A DNA stretch of 64,000 bases from an uncultured Flavobacteriaceae bacterium (lineage in GTDB: Bacteria > Bacteroidota > Bacteroidia > Flavobacteriales > Flavobacteriaceae): contig CALSOZ010000004.1 of assembly GCA_943788095.1 (NCBI GenBank), positions 1-64,000 on the forward strand, written 5' to 3'. The notes below the pieces were generated by a model. It saw nothing but the letters and a program-made list of their open reading frames with translations, was not told the origin of the DNA and did no database searches. This document shows positions 56,590 to 64,000 of the stretch, in pieces. How positions within the stretch are numbered: position 1 is the first letter of the stretch; the number at the start of each line of letters is the position of its first letter. The position numbers and the translations under genes are program-made.

Positions 56590-57987
56590 TTATTTTAAGT
56601 TTCCAACCATGTCTTCTGGTTTCACCCAGTCATCATAATCTTCAGCGGTAACATAGCCCAAGTTGATGGCTTCTTCTTTAAGAGTTGTCCCATTTTTATG
56701 CGCAGTATTCGCAATTTCTGCCGCTTTATAATACCCGATTTTAGTATTTAAAGCCGTAATCAACATTAACGAATTATTTAATAACTTTTCGATGACATCA
56801 TGATTGGGTTCAATTCCAGAAGCACAATGCATTTCAAAACTAACTGCTGCATCGCCTAATAGTTGTGCAGATTGTAAGAAATTGGCTGCCATCATAGGTT
56901 TAAAAACATTGAGTTCATAATGCCCTTGTGTTCCGCCTACTGAGATAGCAACGTCGTTGCCCATCACTTGAGCACAAACCATGGTGAGTGCTTCACATTG
57001 GGTCGGATTAACTTTGCCGGGCATGATAGAACTTCCTGGTTCATTCGCAGGAATGGTAATTTCTCCAATTCCAGAACGAGGACCTGAAGCCATCATCCGA
57101 ATATCATTCGCTATTTTATATAATGAAACGGCGATTTGTTTTAAAGCCCCGTGACTTTCGACTATCGCATCGTGGGCTGCTAAGGCTTCAAATTTATTGG
57201 GGGCTGTGATGAAGGGTAAGCCCGTAAATTTCGCAATGTAATCGGCCACTAATTCCGAATAGCCTTCTGGGGTGTTTAGTCCTGTCCCAACAGCCGTGCC
57301 GCCCAAAGCTACTTCGCTTAAGTGCTCCAGTGTATTTCTTAATGCTTTTAAACCATGGTCTAATTGTGAAACATAGCCCGAAAATTCTTGACCTAAAGTT
57401 AAAGGGGTCGCATCCATGAGGTGTGTGCGTCCAATTTTGACTACCGATTTGAATTTTTCAGATTTAGCTTGCAGTGTATCTCGTAATTGTTGAATGCCAG
57501 GAATGGTGGTATCTAGGATCTTTTTATAAGCAGCAATGTGCATGCCAGTCGGAAAGGTATCGTTTGAGGATTGCGATTTATTAACGTCGTCATTTGGTTG
57601 AATGGTTTTTTCGCCTTCTCCTACAACCTTTCCTGCGAGTTGATGTGCCCGATTTGCAATGACCTCGTTTAAGTTCATATTGCTTTGAGTTCCTGAGCCC
57701 GTTTGCCAGATGACTAAGGGAAATTGGTCATCGTGTTTGCCAGTCAGAATTTCATCACAGACTTCTGCTATCAAATCTCGTTTTTCAGCTGCAAGAACGC
57801 CGAGTTCGCAATTGGTATAGGCGGCTGCTTTTTTGAGGTATGCAAAGCCGTATATGATATCGATTGGCATGGACGCCGAATCTCCAATTTTGAAGTTGTT
57901 TCGAGAGCGTTCTGTTTGAGCGCCCCATAATTTATCTGCGGGAACCTTTACATCTCCCATGGTGTCTTTCTCTATTCTAAACTTCAT
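56590..57987 (-). CDS. fumC: Class II fumarate hydratase
   Basis: A 465-residue Fum[35 protein letters not shown] and the signature [15 protein letters not shown] are present. It interconverts fumarate and malate without an Fe-S cluster. I chose the ATG at 57987 ([13 protein letters not shown]); the longer TTG start at 58008 would lie inside the TAAATTTG promoter element at 58006-58013. Confidence 0.96.
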   Translation of the reverse strand: MKFRIEKDTMGDVKVPADKLWGAQTERSRNNFKIGDSASMPIDIIYGFAYLKKAAAYTNCELGVLAAEKRDLIAEVCDEILTGKHDDQFPLVIWQTGSGTQSNMNLNEVIANRAHQLAGKVVGEGEKTIQPNDDVNKSQSSNDTFPTGMHIAAYKKILDTTIPGIQQLRDTLQAKSEKFKSVVKIGRTHLMDATPLTLGQEFSGYVSQLDHGLKALRNTLEHLSEVALGGTAVGTGLNTPEGYSELVADYIAKFTGLPFITAPNKFEALAAHDAIVESHGALKQIAVSLYKIANDIRMMASGPRSGIGEITIPANEPGSSIMPGKVNPTQCEALTMVCAQVMGNDVAISVGGTQGHYELNVFKPMMAANFLQSAQLLGDAAVSFEMHCASGIEPNHDVIEKLLNNSLMLITALNTKIGYYKAAEIANTAHKNGTTLKEEAINLGYVTAEDYDDWVKPEDMVGNLK

Positions 57988-58005
57988 AACATTCTGATTT
58001 GAATA

Positions 58006-58013
58006 CAAATTTA
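58006..58013 (-). promoter_or_regulatory. -7 promoter element of fumC
   Basis: On the minus strand TAAATTTG is an exact match to TAnnTTTG, 18 bp before the fumC ATG. A TTG lies only 14 bp further upstream, which is short for a -33 element. Confidence 0.45.
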
Positions 58014-58361
58014 CAATTTTTTAACTTCAATTTCAGCTGTTTATTTTATTGATCTTTAACGTTCACACTTCGACTGCGCTCTGTGCAAGTATGTTACATC
58101 CATTAAATTATTTTCTTGGGTGGCAAGTGTTAGTTTTCAATGTTTCCGACTGATACCTAACGATCCTAAAACTCTGATAGAGCAGGGTTGTGATGTTTTG
58201 TTTTTTCTTTTGTTAATGTTCCGCTAAGTCAGGAGACTTAGCAGAGTGGGTTAAAATGGAAGGTTTTTATTTTTTTCCTGGGCTTGTGCAACGGTTACTG
58301 GAGTTGTGCGTAGTTTTAGTATTTAAAAAATGGACTTCCATTTTCACATACCACTCCACTT
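58014..58361. other. Intergenic tail of the second array: small hairpins, no gene
   Basis: This stretch holds a 5'-CTTCGACTGCGCTCTGTG-type motif (58074-58086 region), a perfect 8-bp hairpin GCTAAGTC-AGGA-GACTTAGC (58223-58242) and a short inverted core GTGCAACGG...GTTGTGC (58285-58309) that may be a collapsed palindromic element. I see no coding sequence. Confidence 0.45.
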
Positions 58362-58490
58362 GCTAGCGCAAGCGTCTCGCTTGTGCCGAAAACAAACTAA
58401 TACTATTCATATAATCGTATTATATATTTTCTATTCATTTTTTTCTTCTTACTCTTGCTGTCACGAGCGGGACGCTCGCGCTAGCGGGGG
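58362..58490. repeat. Inverted REP-like pair
   Basis: GCTAGCGCAAGCGTCTCGCT (arm 58362-58385) and CACGAGCGGGACGCTCGCGC (arm 58462-58485) are inverted repeats over 24 bp with three mismatches, 76 bp apart. Each arm also folds by itself (CACGAGCG/CGCTCGCG). GC-rich in an AT-rich background, and related to the motifs at 41412-41508 and 43810. Confidence 0.7.
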
Positions 58491-58500
58491 ATTAAACTTA

Positions 58501-58530
58501 AGCATTATTTTTATACTTTATTGTAAACAG
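58501..58530 (-). repeat. Decayed half of an attC-like element
   Basis: Read on the minus strand, TTTACAATAAAGTATAAAAA and the following bases align with the stop-side arm of the element at 42861-42990 (TTACAACACCGTATAAAATT). The other arm is replaced by the REP-like pair. It lies 7 bp after the stop codon of the lipocalin-like gene. Confidence 0.45.
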
Positions 58531-58536
58531 TTTTTA

Positions 58537-58989
58537 TTAAATTCTAATATATTCTGTATAATAATGAGAGGGTAAGTTCCCTCCATCACAAGTGTCAATT
58601 GGGTCAGAATCATAGTATCCAATACGTAAAGTATTGTTCGTAAGTTCAAAAAAAGTAGGGGTGTCAGTTTCACTATCGATTGTTATAGTCAAATTATTTT
58701 CATTAAGAGTCCAAATTCCACTAGCATTATAAACTTGTTCGCAAATTCCTAAGTCAACTTCATAAACTGTTACTGTCATAGATTCATTTGATGAAAAAGT
58801 TAGCCTTCCTGTTTGTCTGCATTCTGAGTATTCAGAAACTTGTTCACTTCCAGTTGAACATACATCAACTTCTTTTATAGGTTTCCAAGTTCCGATTAAA
58901 TTATTTGAATTAGAACTATCATCATTAGATGAACAAGAAAAATTTATTAATAAGGTTAAAATCATAATTAATATTGTCAATTTTTTCAT
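58537..58989 (-). CDS. Lipocalin-like lipoprotein
   Basis: A 150-residue lipoprotein (lipobox INFSC, then a Ser/Asn/Asp linker). NNLIGTWKPIKEVDVCSTG begins a lipocalin-like domain with the GTW motif; LTFSSNESMTVTVYEVD and IWTLNENNLTITIDSE are further strands, and five cysteines may form disulfides. Same type of protein as 40686-41084 in the first array. It starts 24 bp after the palindromic element at 59014-59136. Function unknown. Confidence 0.75.
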   Translation of the reverse strand: MKKLTILIMILTLLINFSCSSNDDSSNSNNLIGTWKPIKEVDVCSTGSEQVSEYSECRQTGRLTFSSNESMTVTVYEVDLGICEQVYNASGIWTLNENNLTITIDSETDTPTFFELTNNTLRIGYYDSDPIDTCDGGNLPSHYYTEYIRI

Positions 58990-59013
58990 TTGGTAAATCT
59001 GGTTTTAATTGTT

Positions 59014-59136
59014 TACAACGGTGGCTATAAATTTCCGTTGCCTTCCCACAGGCACTGAATCAAAGATAATAAATTTTCAATCTATCAATTCAGCATCCAC
59101 AAAGCACTGAGGCAATGGAATTTATAGCGTGTTGTA
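59014..59136 (-). repeat. attC-like imperfect palindrome between cassette genes
   Basis: Outer arms TACAACGGTGGCTATAAATT (from 59014, continuing TCCGTTGCC) and AATTTATAGCGTGTTGTA (to 59136, preceded by GGCAATGG) pair over most of ~27 bases, the best arms of the three elements. An inner CTGAAT/ATTCAG stem is present. It begins 23 bp after the stop of the gene at 59160 and ends 24 bp before the lipocalin-like start. Confidence 0.75.
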
Positions 59137-59159
59137 GGGCGTACTTTATTCATTTTCAA

Positions 59160-59645
59160 TCATTTTGTATTATCCTCAAACCATGCACCAACATAATTTG
59201 TCACAGTATCTAAAGTTTCAACCAAACTATCTCTATTCCAATCAATGTCATTGTAGCTGTAACGTTCGTATAGCAAATTATATGCAGATTCATGAAATCC
59301 GTATTTTTTTAAGGTTTCAAAATCTTGCTTTGCTAATTCATTGGTTAAAGTGTCATACCTAAATTGAATTTTCAATAAATCATGCAATGTGTCATTTACG
59401 AAAGTTTGATTATGCATAATTATTTTCTGTTTCCCAATCAAGTTTATATCCTTAACTATTTCGAAGACAATACTGTCATTATTTTCATTTCGCCGTCTAT
59501 TCCAGAACTCTCTGAAATATTTACTTCCTATAGAATCAAGATTGTACGTTATTTCTAAACTGTCAAAAAACTGAATGAAATTCTTTTTTATATAAACATC
59601 TCGAATAAGAAACTCATCATATTTCATAAAGTCAGTCGGAATCAA
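59160..59645 (-). CDS. Unknown protein, probable downstream half of a frameshifted lipoprotein
   Basis: A 161-residue frame (TTG at 59645, first ATG at 59627) with no signal peptide. It is rich in Asp, Asn, Tyr and Phe: SLEITYNLDSIGSKYFREFWNRRR, KIIMHNQTFVNDTLHDLL, YNDIDWNRDSLVETLDTV. I do not recognise a family. It overlaps the upstream lipoprotein frame by 4 bp, and adding one base near 59645 joins the two into a single 231-residue lipoprotein, which I consider more likely than two genes. Confidence 0.55.
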   Translation of the reverse strand: MIPTDFMKYDEFLIRDVYIKKNFIQFFDSLEITYNLDSIGSKYFREFWNRRRNENNDSIVFEIVKDINLIGKQKIIMHNQTFVNDTLHDLLKIQFRYDTLTNELAKQDFETLKKYGFHESAYNLLYERYSYNDIDWNRDSLVETLDTVTNYVGAWFEDNTK

Positions 59646-59854
59646 ATTAAGGTAACCAATCTTTTAAACGTTTCATTAACCATTTTCAGATTCTCTAGTT
59701 TACGAATCCATTTATTTGTAGTCCAATCTCCATGAGCTAAATCAAAAAATGAAGTTTGGGTTTCCTTGTAGTTTAGATTTCTTTCTTGGTTTACTTTCAA
59801 AGCGCAAGAAATCATAATTGCTAAGAATCCCAATATGTATATCAATCTTTTCAT
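59642..59854 (-). CDS. Short lipoprotein, probable upstream half of a frameshifted gene
   Basis: A 70-residue frame with a clear lipoprotein signal (MKRLIYILGFLAIMISC). After the Cys only ~50 residues remain (LNYKETQTSFFDLAHGDWTTNKWIRKLENL), too few for a normal domain. First gene of the second array, 37 bp from the leader. The frame ends at a TGA that overlaps the next frame by 4 bp; see the downstream entry for the frameshift reading. Confidence 0.55.
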   Translation of the reverse strand: MKRLIYILGFLAIMISCALKVNQERNLNYKETQTSFFDLAHGDWTTNKWIRKLENLKMVNETFKRLVTLI

Positions 59855-59891
59855 GTGTTTAAATCTGTCGGTTTCGTGCTCTTGTATGCCC

Positions 59892-59981
59892 TACAACTAC
59901 TGTATATAAACCACTAATGGTGTTTATTTCCTTTATATCTTGTTTGGAGTGGTTCAATACATCCCAAATTGGCGTGTATTG
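59892..59981 (-). repeat. Array leader, copy 2 (attI-like head element)
   Basis: 90 bp matching 43596-43686 with three substitutions and one indel. Similarity begins at TACAAC, on the array side, and ends after GTGTATTG. The central palindrome is ACCACTAATGGT here instead of ACCACTAGTGGT. Upstream of the first gene of the second array. Confidence 0.8.
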
Positions 59982-60041
59982 TGTCACTCATGTTTTCCAA
60001 GTGTTCTATATCCAATGAAATTAGATCTTAAGCTTCGGTTA

Positions 60042-60072
60042 AATTGCTTATGAAGAATTAGACTTGGGGTCT
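60042..60072. repeat. Short dispersed repeat
   Basis: These 31 bp match 33021-33051 at 28 positions (core TTATGAAGAATTAGA). The copy lies 60 bp outside the second array leader; the other lies in front of the GH3 gene. The remainder of the 59982-60152 gap is AT-rich without recognisable features. Confidence 0.5.
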
Positions 60073-60152
60073 ATCAACACTCAAATTTACACCAATTTTT
60101 TAAATATCAAAAAAACACCTCATTTTTTTATAGATAAATCTGAAATTTTATG

Positions 60153-60183
60153 TTGTAAAACTATTTTTCTTATAGTATATTTG
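60153..60183 (+). promoter_or_regulatory. Promoter of the 58-residue membrane protein gene
   Basis: TTG (60153-60155), 20 bp spacer, TATATTTG (60176-60183): the same boxes and spacing as the tRNA promoter at 8087-8117. The ATG follows 23 bp downstream. Confidence 0.6.
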
Positions 60184-60206
60184 TGGCGTAAATAAAAGTA
60201 TATACT

Positions 60207-60383
60207 ATGTTTGATTTTGATCAGTATTTAGGATTTTTAGCCTTTTTATCCATTTTAACCTTAGGGTTTTGGTTAATGATTTTTTTATTGACTTTTGCAA
60301 TTCCGTATTGGGTTGTAGGGTCAGCTTTAGAACATTTTAAAGAAAAAAGAGACGCTAAAAAAGCTAAAGCAAAAGAGGCTTAA
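60207..60383 (+). CDS. Small membrane protein, 58 residues
   Basis: ATG at 60207, TAA at 60381-60383. Residues 7-38 are strongly hydrophobic (LGFLAFLSILTLGFWLMIFL and on to IPYWVVG), enough for one long or two short helices; the tail LEHFKEKRDAKKAKAKEA is charged and probably cytoplasmic. A good promoter precedes it and a terminator follows, so I take it as a real gene despite its size. No family recognised. Confidence 0.7.
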   Translation: MFDFDQYLGFLAFLSILTLGFWLMIFLLTFAIPYWVVGSALEHFKEKRDAKKAKAKEA

Positions 60384-60404
60384 GTAATTTCCTTCTTATC
60401 AATC

Positions 60405-60438
60405 AAAATCCAAAGCATAATTGTTTTGGATTTTTTTG
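60405..60438. terminator. Terminator, possibly bidirectional
   Basis: AAATCCAAA and TTTTGGATTTTTTT form a stem with a ~9-nt loop and a T tract on the plus side and A tract on the minus side. It separates the small membrane protein gene from the convergent receptor gene. Confidence 0.65.
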
Positions 60439-60442
60439 TTGG

Positions 60443-62890
60443 TTACCCTTCAAAATCTCCGCCGTAGCCACCGCGGACTGAGCGTTTTTTCTTCTGATTA
60501 AAACGATAGGTAAAGGACAGTGCGAAAGAACGCACTCGCCATCGGTAATAACTGTCACTGTAAAACGTGGGAGTTGTCGATTCTAAATTTCGTCGTTGCG
60601 TGTTTAACACATCATTAATCGTAAAGGTAATAGAAGCTTGTTCTTTAAACAGGTCTTTACTAAATGCCATATTAGATAAAAACATGCCTTCTCTTTTGTT
60701 GACGGCATCAATTCTGGGGGCGGTGTAATTTAAAGTCGTTTGCCATTCTATGTTACCGGGTAAAGTATATTTATTACTAAAACGAAGGATCCAATTAAAA
60801 TTTTCAGAATCATAATTCAACCCTTTATAGTTTCCCCGTATAATGGATTCAAAGAGGTTGAAATCCGCATTCATATTCCATTTTTTTGAAGGCCGATAGG
60901 TCAAGGTAAACTCAAAACCGTATTGGTTGTTTTCAGCTAAGTTAATAGGACCTCTGCGAATGATAGGAACTGTTTCGCCATCGATCTCCACTTCTTCTCC
61001 AGTGTCTTCGCTCACATAGGTAAACACATCGGTTGCATGCTTAAAGTACACAGACGTATTGAGTGTTAGAACCCCAAATTTATTAAGATATCCAATATCA
61101 AATCCATCGGAATAACTTGGCGTGATGTTTGGATTGCCTTTAAATAAGTTTGTGGCACTCGTTCTGGACGGGAAGGGATTTAAAAATCGAGATCGTGGTC
61201 GACTGATTCGACGGTTGTACCCTAAAGTTATACTTTGAGTGTCCGAAAATTCATAACCTAAATTTACTGTTGGAAATAATCCAATATAAGTATTGGTAGA
61301 ATAATCATTTGAACTGAGTTGTTGGATGGTCACTCTTGTTGATTCCATTCGCAAGCCTAATAAAAAGGAGAATTTATCTTTTAGTTTGCTTCCATATTGG
61401 GAATAGAGCGCATTGACATCTTCTTTATAAATCAATATATTACTCACATCAGTATCTAAAACAAATTTGTCATCTTCAACAAATTCTAAGGAATAATCGG
61501 TCCTATTTTCAGTAAAACTGCCGTTATAGCCCGCCTCAAATTGACTGTTTTCACGCAATGGAAGGGTGAAATCGGATTTGATCAATAGGCGTTCTTGCGC
61601 TTCTATGGTTTGAACCCGTTCTGCAACTTCAGAATTATTGTAAATTATAGAGTTTTCAATCTCAGAATTATTTTCAGCTTGAAAATCAAAGGTCAAACGG
61701 TGATCGCTATTACCGTGAAACTGTGTATCAAAATTTACAGAAAATTGCGTGGTTTGATCGGTTTCAGATTCGGGGTCATAGCGCAAGGATTCATTGACGA
61801 GCACCCCAGAAGAGTCTAAGGTCTCAGCTCGGTTATAAGTCTCATTAGTATTGTCACTTTTACTAGCTAAAAAGGCGGTTGTTAAGGACGTTGTTGGGTT
61901 GATATACCATTCGATTCCTGTGTTGGAGTTAAACCCTTTTCGAATGCGTTCAAACGTTCGGTATTCATTCCGAAATGTATTTGGATCGTCTTGAATGAGA
62001 ATCCCATCGGCATCAAATTTGGTGTTAAAATATTCTGTTTTGGTGGTCGAATTTCCTGGGTTATTTCGATACGAATAGCCAGAAGTATTAAAAACATTTA
62101 TAGCTCCAGTACGGAAATTAATATTCCCTGAAGCCCCTAATTGATCGGGGTGGCCTGCATTTAGAATGATTGCACCATTCAATCCAAGAAGTTTGTTTCG
62201 TCTCAAAATGATGTTTAAAATTCCAGCGGTACCTTCGGCCTCATAGCGTGCTGAGGGCGAAGTGATCACTTCTACTTTTGCAATGGCTTCTGCGGGTAAT
62301 TGTCTCAGGGCGTCGGATGCGTTTAAACCTACTAATCCAGAAGGTTTTCCATTGATTAATATCCGAACATTTTCATTTCCTCTCAAGGCTACATTCCCTT
62401 CAATATCTACCGAAACCGAGGGCACATTGTTCAACACATCACTGACCGTTCCACCTCTAACAGTGAGGTCTTTTCCAACATTGTATATTTTTTTGTCTAA
62501 TTTTATTTCAACCGTCGTTTTTTCGGAAATAATATCAACAGCATCTAAGGCCTGAAGGTCTTCTTCAAGACTGATAACTCCTAAATTGATAGTTTGATTG
62601 ACATTGAAATTTAATTTTGTAATCGTTTCAAATGAAAAATAGTCGATAGAAATATCATAAATACCTTCTGAAATAGAAATACTAAAATTTCCTTCTGTAT
62701 CGGAGATTCCACCGCCAACAATTTTATTTTCAGGTTTACTAAAAAATGCAATAGTCGCATATTCAAGAGGTTGCTGGCTTTGCTTTTCAATGATTTTTCC
62801 AGTCACCACAAATTCATTCACTGTTTTTTGAGCAAACAGTGATGAGGTTGTAAATATAATTAAGATTGCTACGTCTAAATATTTTGGCAT
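60443..62890 (-). CDS. TonB-dependent outer-membrane receptor family protein (outer membrane beta-barrel type)
   Basis: An 815-residue outer-membrane protein. Signal peptide to ~FAQ (residue 21); carboxypeptidase-like regulatory domain (residues ~27-105, VTGKIIEKQSQQPLEYATI); plug domain with VSDVLNNVPSVSVDIEGNVALRGNENVRILING; then a large barrel with RNRRISRPR-type GYNRRISRPRSRFLNPFPS. There is no SusD gene next to it, so it is not a SusC pair; it resembles the OMP_b-brl_3 group. Substrate unknown. The end is rich in Gly (RGGYGGDFEG). Confidence 0.88.
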   Translation of the reverse strand: MPKYLDVAILIIFTTSSLFAQKTVNEFVVTGKIIEKQSQQPLEYATIAFFSKPENKIVGGGISDTEGNFSISISEGIYDISIDYFSFETITKLNFNVNQTINLGVISLEEDLQALDAVDIISEKTTVEIKLDKKIYNVGKDLTVRGGTVSDVLNNVPSVSVDIEGNVALRGNENVRILINGKPSGLVGLNASDALRQLPAEAIAKVEVITSPSARYEAEGTAGILNIILRRNKLLGLNGAIILNAGHPDQLGASGNINFRTGAINVFNTSGYSYRNNPGNSTTKTEYFNTKFDADGILIQDDPNTFRNEYRTFERIRKGFNSNTGIEWYINPTTSLTTAFLASKSDNTNETYNRAETLDSSGVLVNESLRYDPESETDQTTQFSVNFDTQFHGNSDHRLTFDFQAENNSEIENSIIYNNSEVAERVQTIEAQERLLIKSDFTLPLRENSQFEAGYNGSFTENRTDYSLEFVEDDKFVLDTDVSNILIYKEDVNALYSQYGSKLKDKFSFLLGLRMESTRVTIQQLSSNDYSTNTYIGLFPTVNLGYEFSDTQSITLGYNRRISRPRSRFLNPFPSRTSATNLFKGNPNITPSYSDGFDIGYLNKFGVLTLNTSVYFKHATDVFTYVSEDTGEEVEIDGETVPIIRRGPINLAENNQYGFEFTLTYRPSKKWNMNADFNLFESIIRGNYKGLNYDSENFNWILRFSNKYTLPGNIEWQTTLNYTAPRIDAVNKREGMFLSNMAFSKDLFKEQASITFTINDVLNTQRRNLESTTPTFYSDSYYRWRVRSFALSFTYRFNQKKKRSVRGGYGGDFEG

Positions 62891-62978
62891 TCGAATTGAT
62901 TGAAATTGAACACAAAAGTAAACGGATATATAGTAGGTTTGGTTAAACTTCTGTTAAATAAAACAGGGATAAACTGGC

Positions 62979-63320
62979 TTATAAAACTTCAAGAATTCGG
63001 TCTTTTGGACGCCCAATCACTCCTTTGTTATTATGGATGACGATAGGGCGTTCAATAAGTTTAGGATGCTTCGCCATGGCATCAATCAATTGTTGATCTG
63101 ATAATTTTTTACCTTTGAAATCAGACTTCCATATCGCTTCATTTTTTCGGATCAGATCGATGGGAGGGATGTCCAAAATTATGATAATTTCCTTCAATTC
63201 GTTTGCGGTTAATGGATCGGATATGTAATCAAAAATGACATAGGGCTGATTAGATTCTTGAATCATTTGAAGCCCCTCACGAGATTTCCGACAGCGACTA
63301 TTGTGGTAAATTTTTATCAT
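62979..63320 (-). CDS. ArsC-family reductase-like protein
   Basis: A 113-residue thioredoxin-fold protein. [15 protein letters not shown] holds the N-terminal Cys, and [22 protein letters not shown] is the ArsC C-terminal block. Homologues are arsenate reductases of the glutaredoxin-dependent type or the Spx-like YffB group; no ars operon is near, so arsenate reduction is not certain. Its start overlaps the stop of prfB by 4 bp. Confidence 0.85.
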   Translation of the reverse strand: MIKIYHNSRCRKSREGLQMIQESNQPYVIFDYISDPLTANELKEIIIILDIPPIDLIRKNEAIWKSDFKGKKLSDQQLIDAMAKHPKLIERPIVIHNNKGVIGRPKDRILEVL

Positions 63321-64000
63321 AGCGTATCCGTTTTTTCTTTTTGTCCCATCAACATTAAATAGGCTTTTAGGAAAGGAGTAATTTCTCCATTCATAACATT
63401 ATCAACATTGCCCGTTTCTTTGGATGTTCGGACATCTTTTACAAGTTTATAGGGGTGCATGACATAGTTTCTAATTTGACTACCCCATTCAATTTTCATT
63501 TTCCCTGCTTCAATATCTTCGCGCTGTGCCAGTTGTTTTTTGAGTTCAATTTCATACAATTGAGATTTCAACATTTGCATTGCTCTCGATCGGTTATCGT
63601 GTTGTGAACGCGTCTCTGAACACGAAATTTGAATCCCTGAAGGTTTATGAGTCAGTTGAACTTTAGTTTCTACTTTGTTTACATTTTGTCCTCCAGCTCC
63701 ACTCGAACGCGCGGTGGTGATTTCGATGTCTGCAGGGTTGATTTCTATTTCAATACTGTCATCTACAAGCGGATATACATAAACAGATGCAAAACTGGTA
63801 TGGCGTTTGGCATTGCTATCAAAAGGAGAAATACGGACCAAACGGTGGACGCCATTTTCACCTTTTAACCATCCAAATGCAAAATCGCCTTCAATTTGGA
63901 GCGTCACGGTTTTAATCCCAGCAACATCGCCATTTTGTAAATTGAGTTCGGAAATTTTAAAATTATTTTTTTCTGCATACATGACATACATCCGCATGAG
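63317..64000 (-). CDS. prfB: Peptide chain release factor 2, C-terminal part (5' end outside window)
   Basis: The frame is open to the right edge. The stop-codon recognition motif SPF ([13 protein letters not shown]) identifies RF2, which reads UGA and UAA; the catalytic GGQ lies in [18 protein letters not shown]. The part present covers domains 2-4 (about 228 residues of ~365). The site of the programmed frameshift known in many prfB genes lies outside the window. Confidence 0.96.
   Translation of the reverse strand, partial: LMRMYVMYAEKNNFKISELNLQNGDVAGIKTVTLQIEGDFAFGWLKGENGVHRLVRISPFDSNAKRHTSFASVYVYPLVDDSIEIEINPADIEITTARSSGAGGQNVNKVETKVQLTHKPSGIQISCSETRSQHDNRSRAMQMLKSQLYEIELKKQLAQREDIEAGKMKIEWGSQIRNYVMHPYKLVKDVRTSKETGNVDNVMNGEITPFLKAYLMLMGQKEKTDTL

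Noticed and set aside
39924-60000. Calling the arrays a canonical class 1-type integron
   Set aside because: No intI gene is present and the outer cores do not match RYYYAAC/GTTRRRY, so only integron-like is justified.
60443-62890. SusC-type glycan importer
   Set aside because: No SusD-like gene lies next to it and the barrel motifs fit the other TonB-dependent receptor group better.

Overview
The window looks like a chromosomal segment of a marine flavobacterium (family Flavobacteriaceae, Bacteroidota). The DNA is AT-rich, the promoters I can see have the Bacteroidota -7 form TAnnTTTG with an upstream TTG, and the gene set is typical of the group: TamB-like protein next to tsaD, LptD-RidA-amidase cluster, MlaD-like protein next to Fe-S oxidoreductases, BshA (bacillithiol), GH3/beta-lactamase fusion, HutG/HutI, fused E1 alpha/beta dehydrogenase, and Smr-less MutS2. 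I see no rRNA, CRISPR array, SusC/SusD pair or recombinase other than one IS transposase.

Layout. 1-7959: right-hand part of a polysaccharide utilisation locus for beta-glucan (laminarin is the likely substrate): a truncated large CAZyme-like protein, a GH17 lipoprotein, a GH30 lipoprotein, a GPH-family sugar transporter fused to a GH17 domain, and a second signal-less GH17. 8.0-9.6 kb: a tRNA site carrying a GIY-YIG endonuclease gene whose last codons are the first bases of tRNA-Pro, with a partial duplicated and decayed copy upstream, then tRNA-Arg, a terminator and a 775-bp IS6-like element. 9.7-31.6 kb: housekeeping genes (RNA methyltransferases, TsaD, TamB, glycolysis, LptD, amidase, MlaD, Fe-S oxidoreductases, Ogt, SIMPL). 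32-39.9 kb: ECF sigma factor with a small zinc-finger-like partner, GH3/serine-hydrolase fusion, BshA, AroC, a dicarboxylate/amino-acid symporter. 44-58 kb: MutS2, Ung, nucleoside phosphorylase, eIF1-like protein, a broken isopenicillin-N-synthase-like oxygenase, a frameshifted E1 dehydrogenase, sterol-desaturase-like hydroxylase, HutG, HutI, FumC. 60.2-64 kb: a 58-residue membrane protein, a TonB-dependent receptor, ArsC-like protein and the C-terminal part of RF2.

The most unusual structure is a pair of cassette-like arrays, 43.7-39.9 kb and 60.0-58.0 kb, all genes on the minus strand. Both begin with the same 91-bp leader (about 96% identical), whose identity stops exactly at GTTGTA. After it come accessory genes (lipoproteins, lipocalin-like proteins, a SieB-like superinfection-exclusion protein, and at the distal end of the first array a PIN toxin/antitoxin pair). 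Three of the gene junctions carry 120-130-bp imperfect palindromes with the outer cores TACAACGGT and GTTGTA, placed about 8-25 bp after a stop codon and 9-25 bp before the next start. The layout resembles an integron with attI and attC, but the cores do not match the canonical attC consensus and no integrase is present here. GC-rich REP-like hairpins interrupt the decayed ends of the arrays. This is my best candidate for an undescribed system.

Four genes (ridA, the oxygenase at 49.4-50.4 kb, the E1 dehydrogenase and a lipoprotein at 59.2-59.9 kb) show one or more single-base frameshifts, several in short homopolymers. They may be real decay or sequencing/assembly errors and should be read with that in mind.
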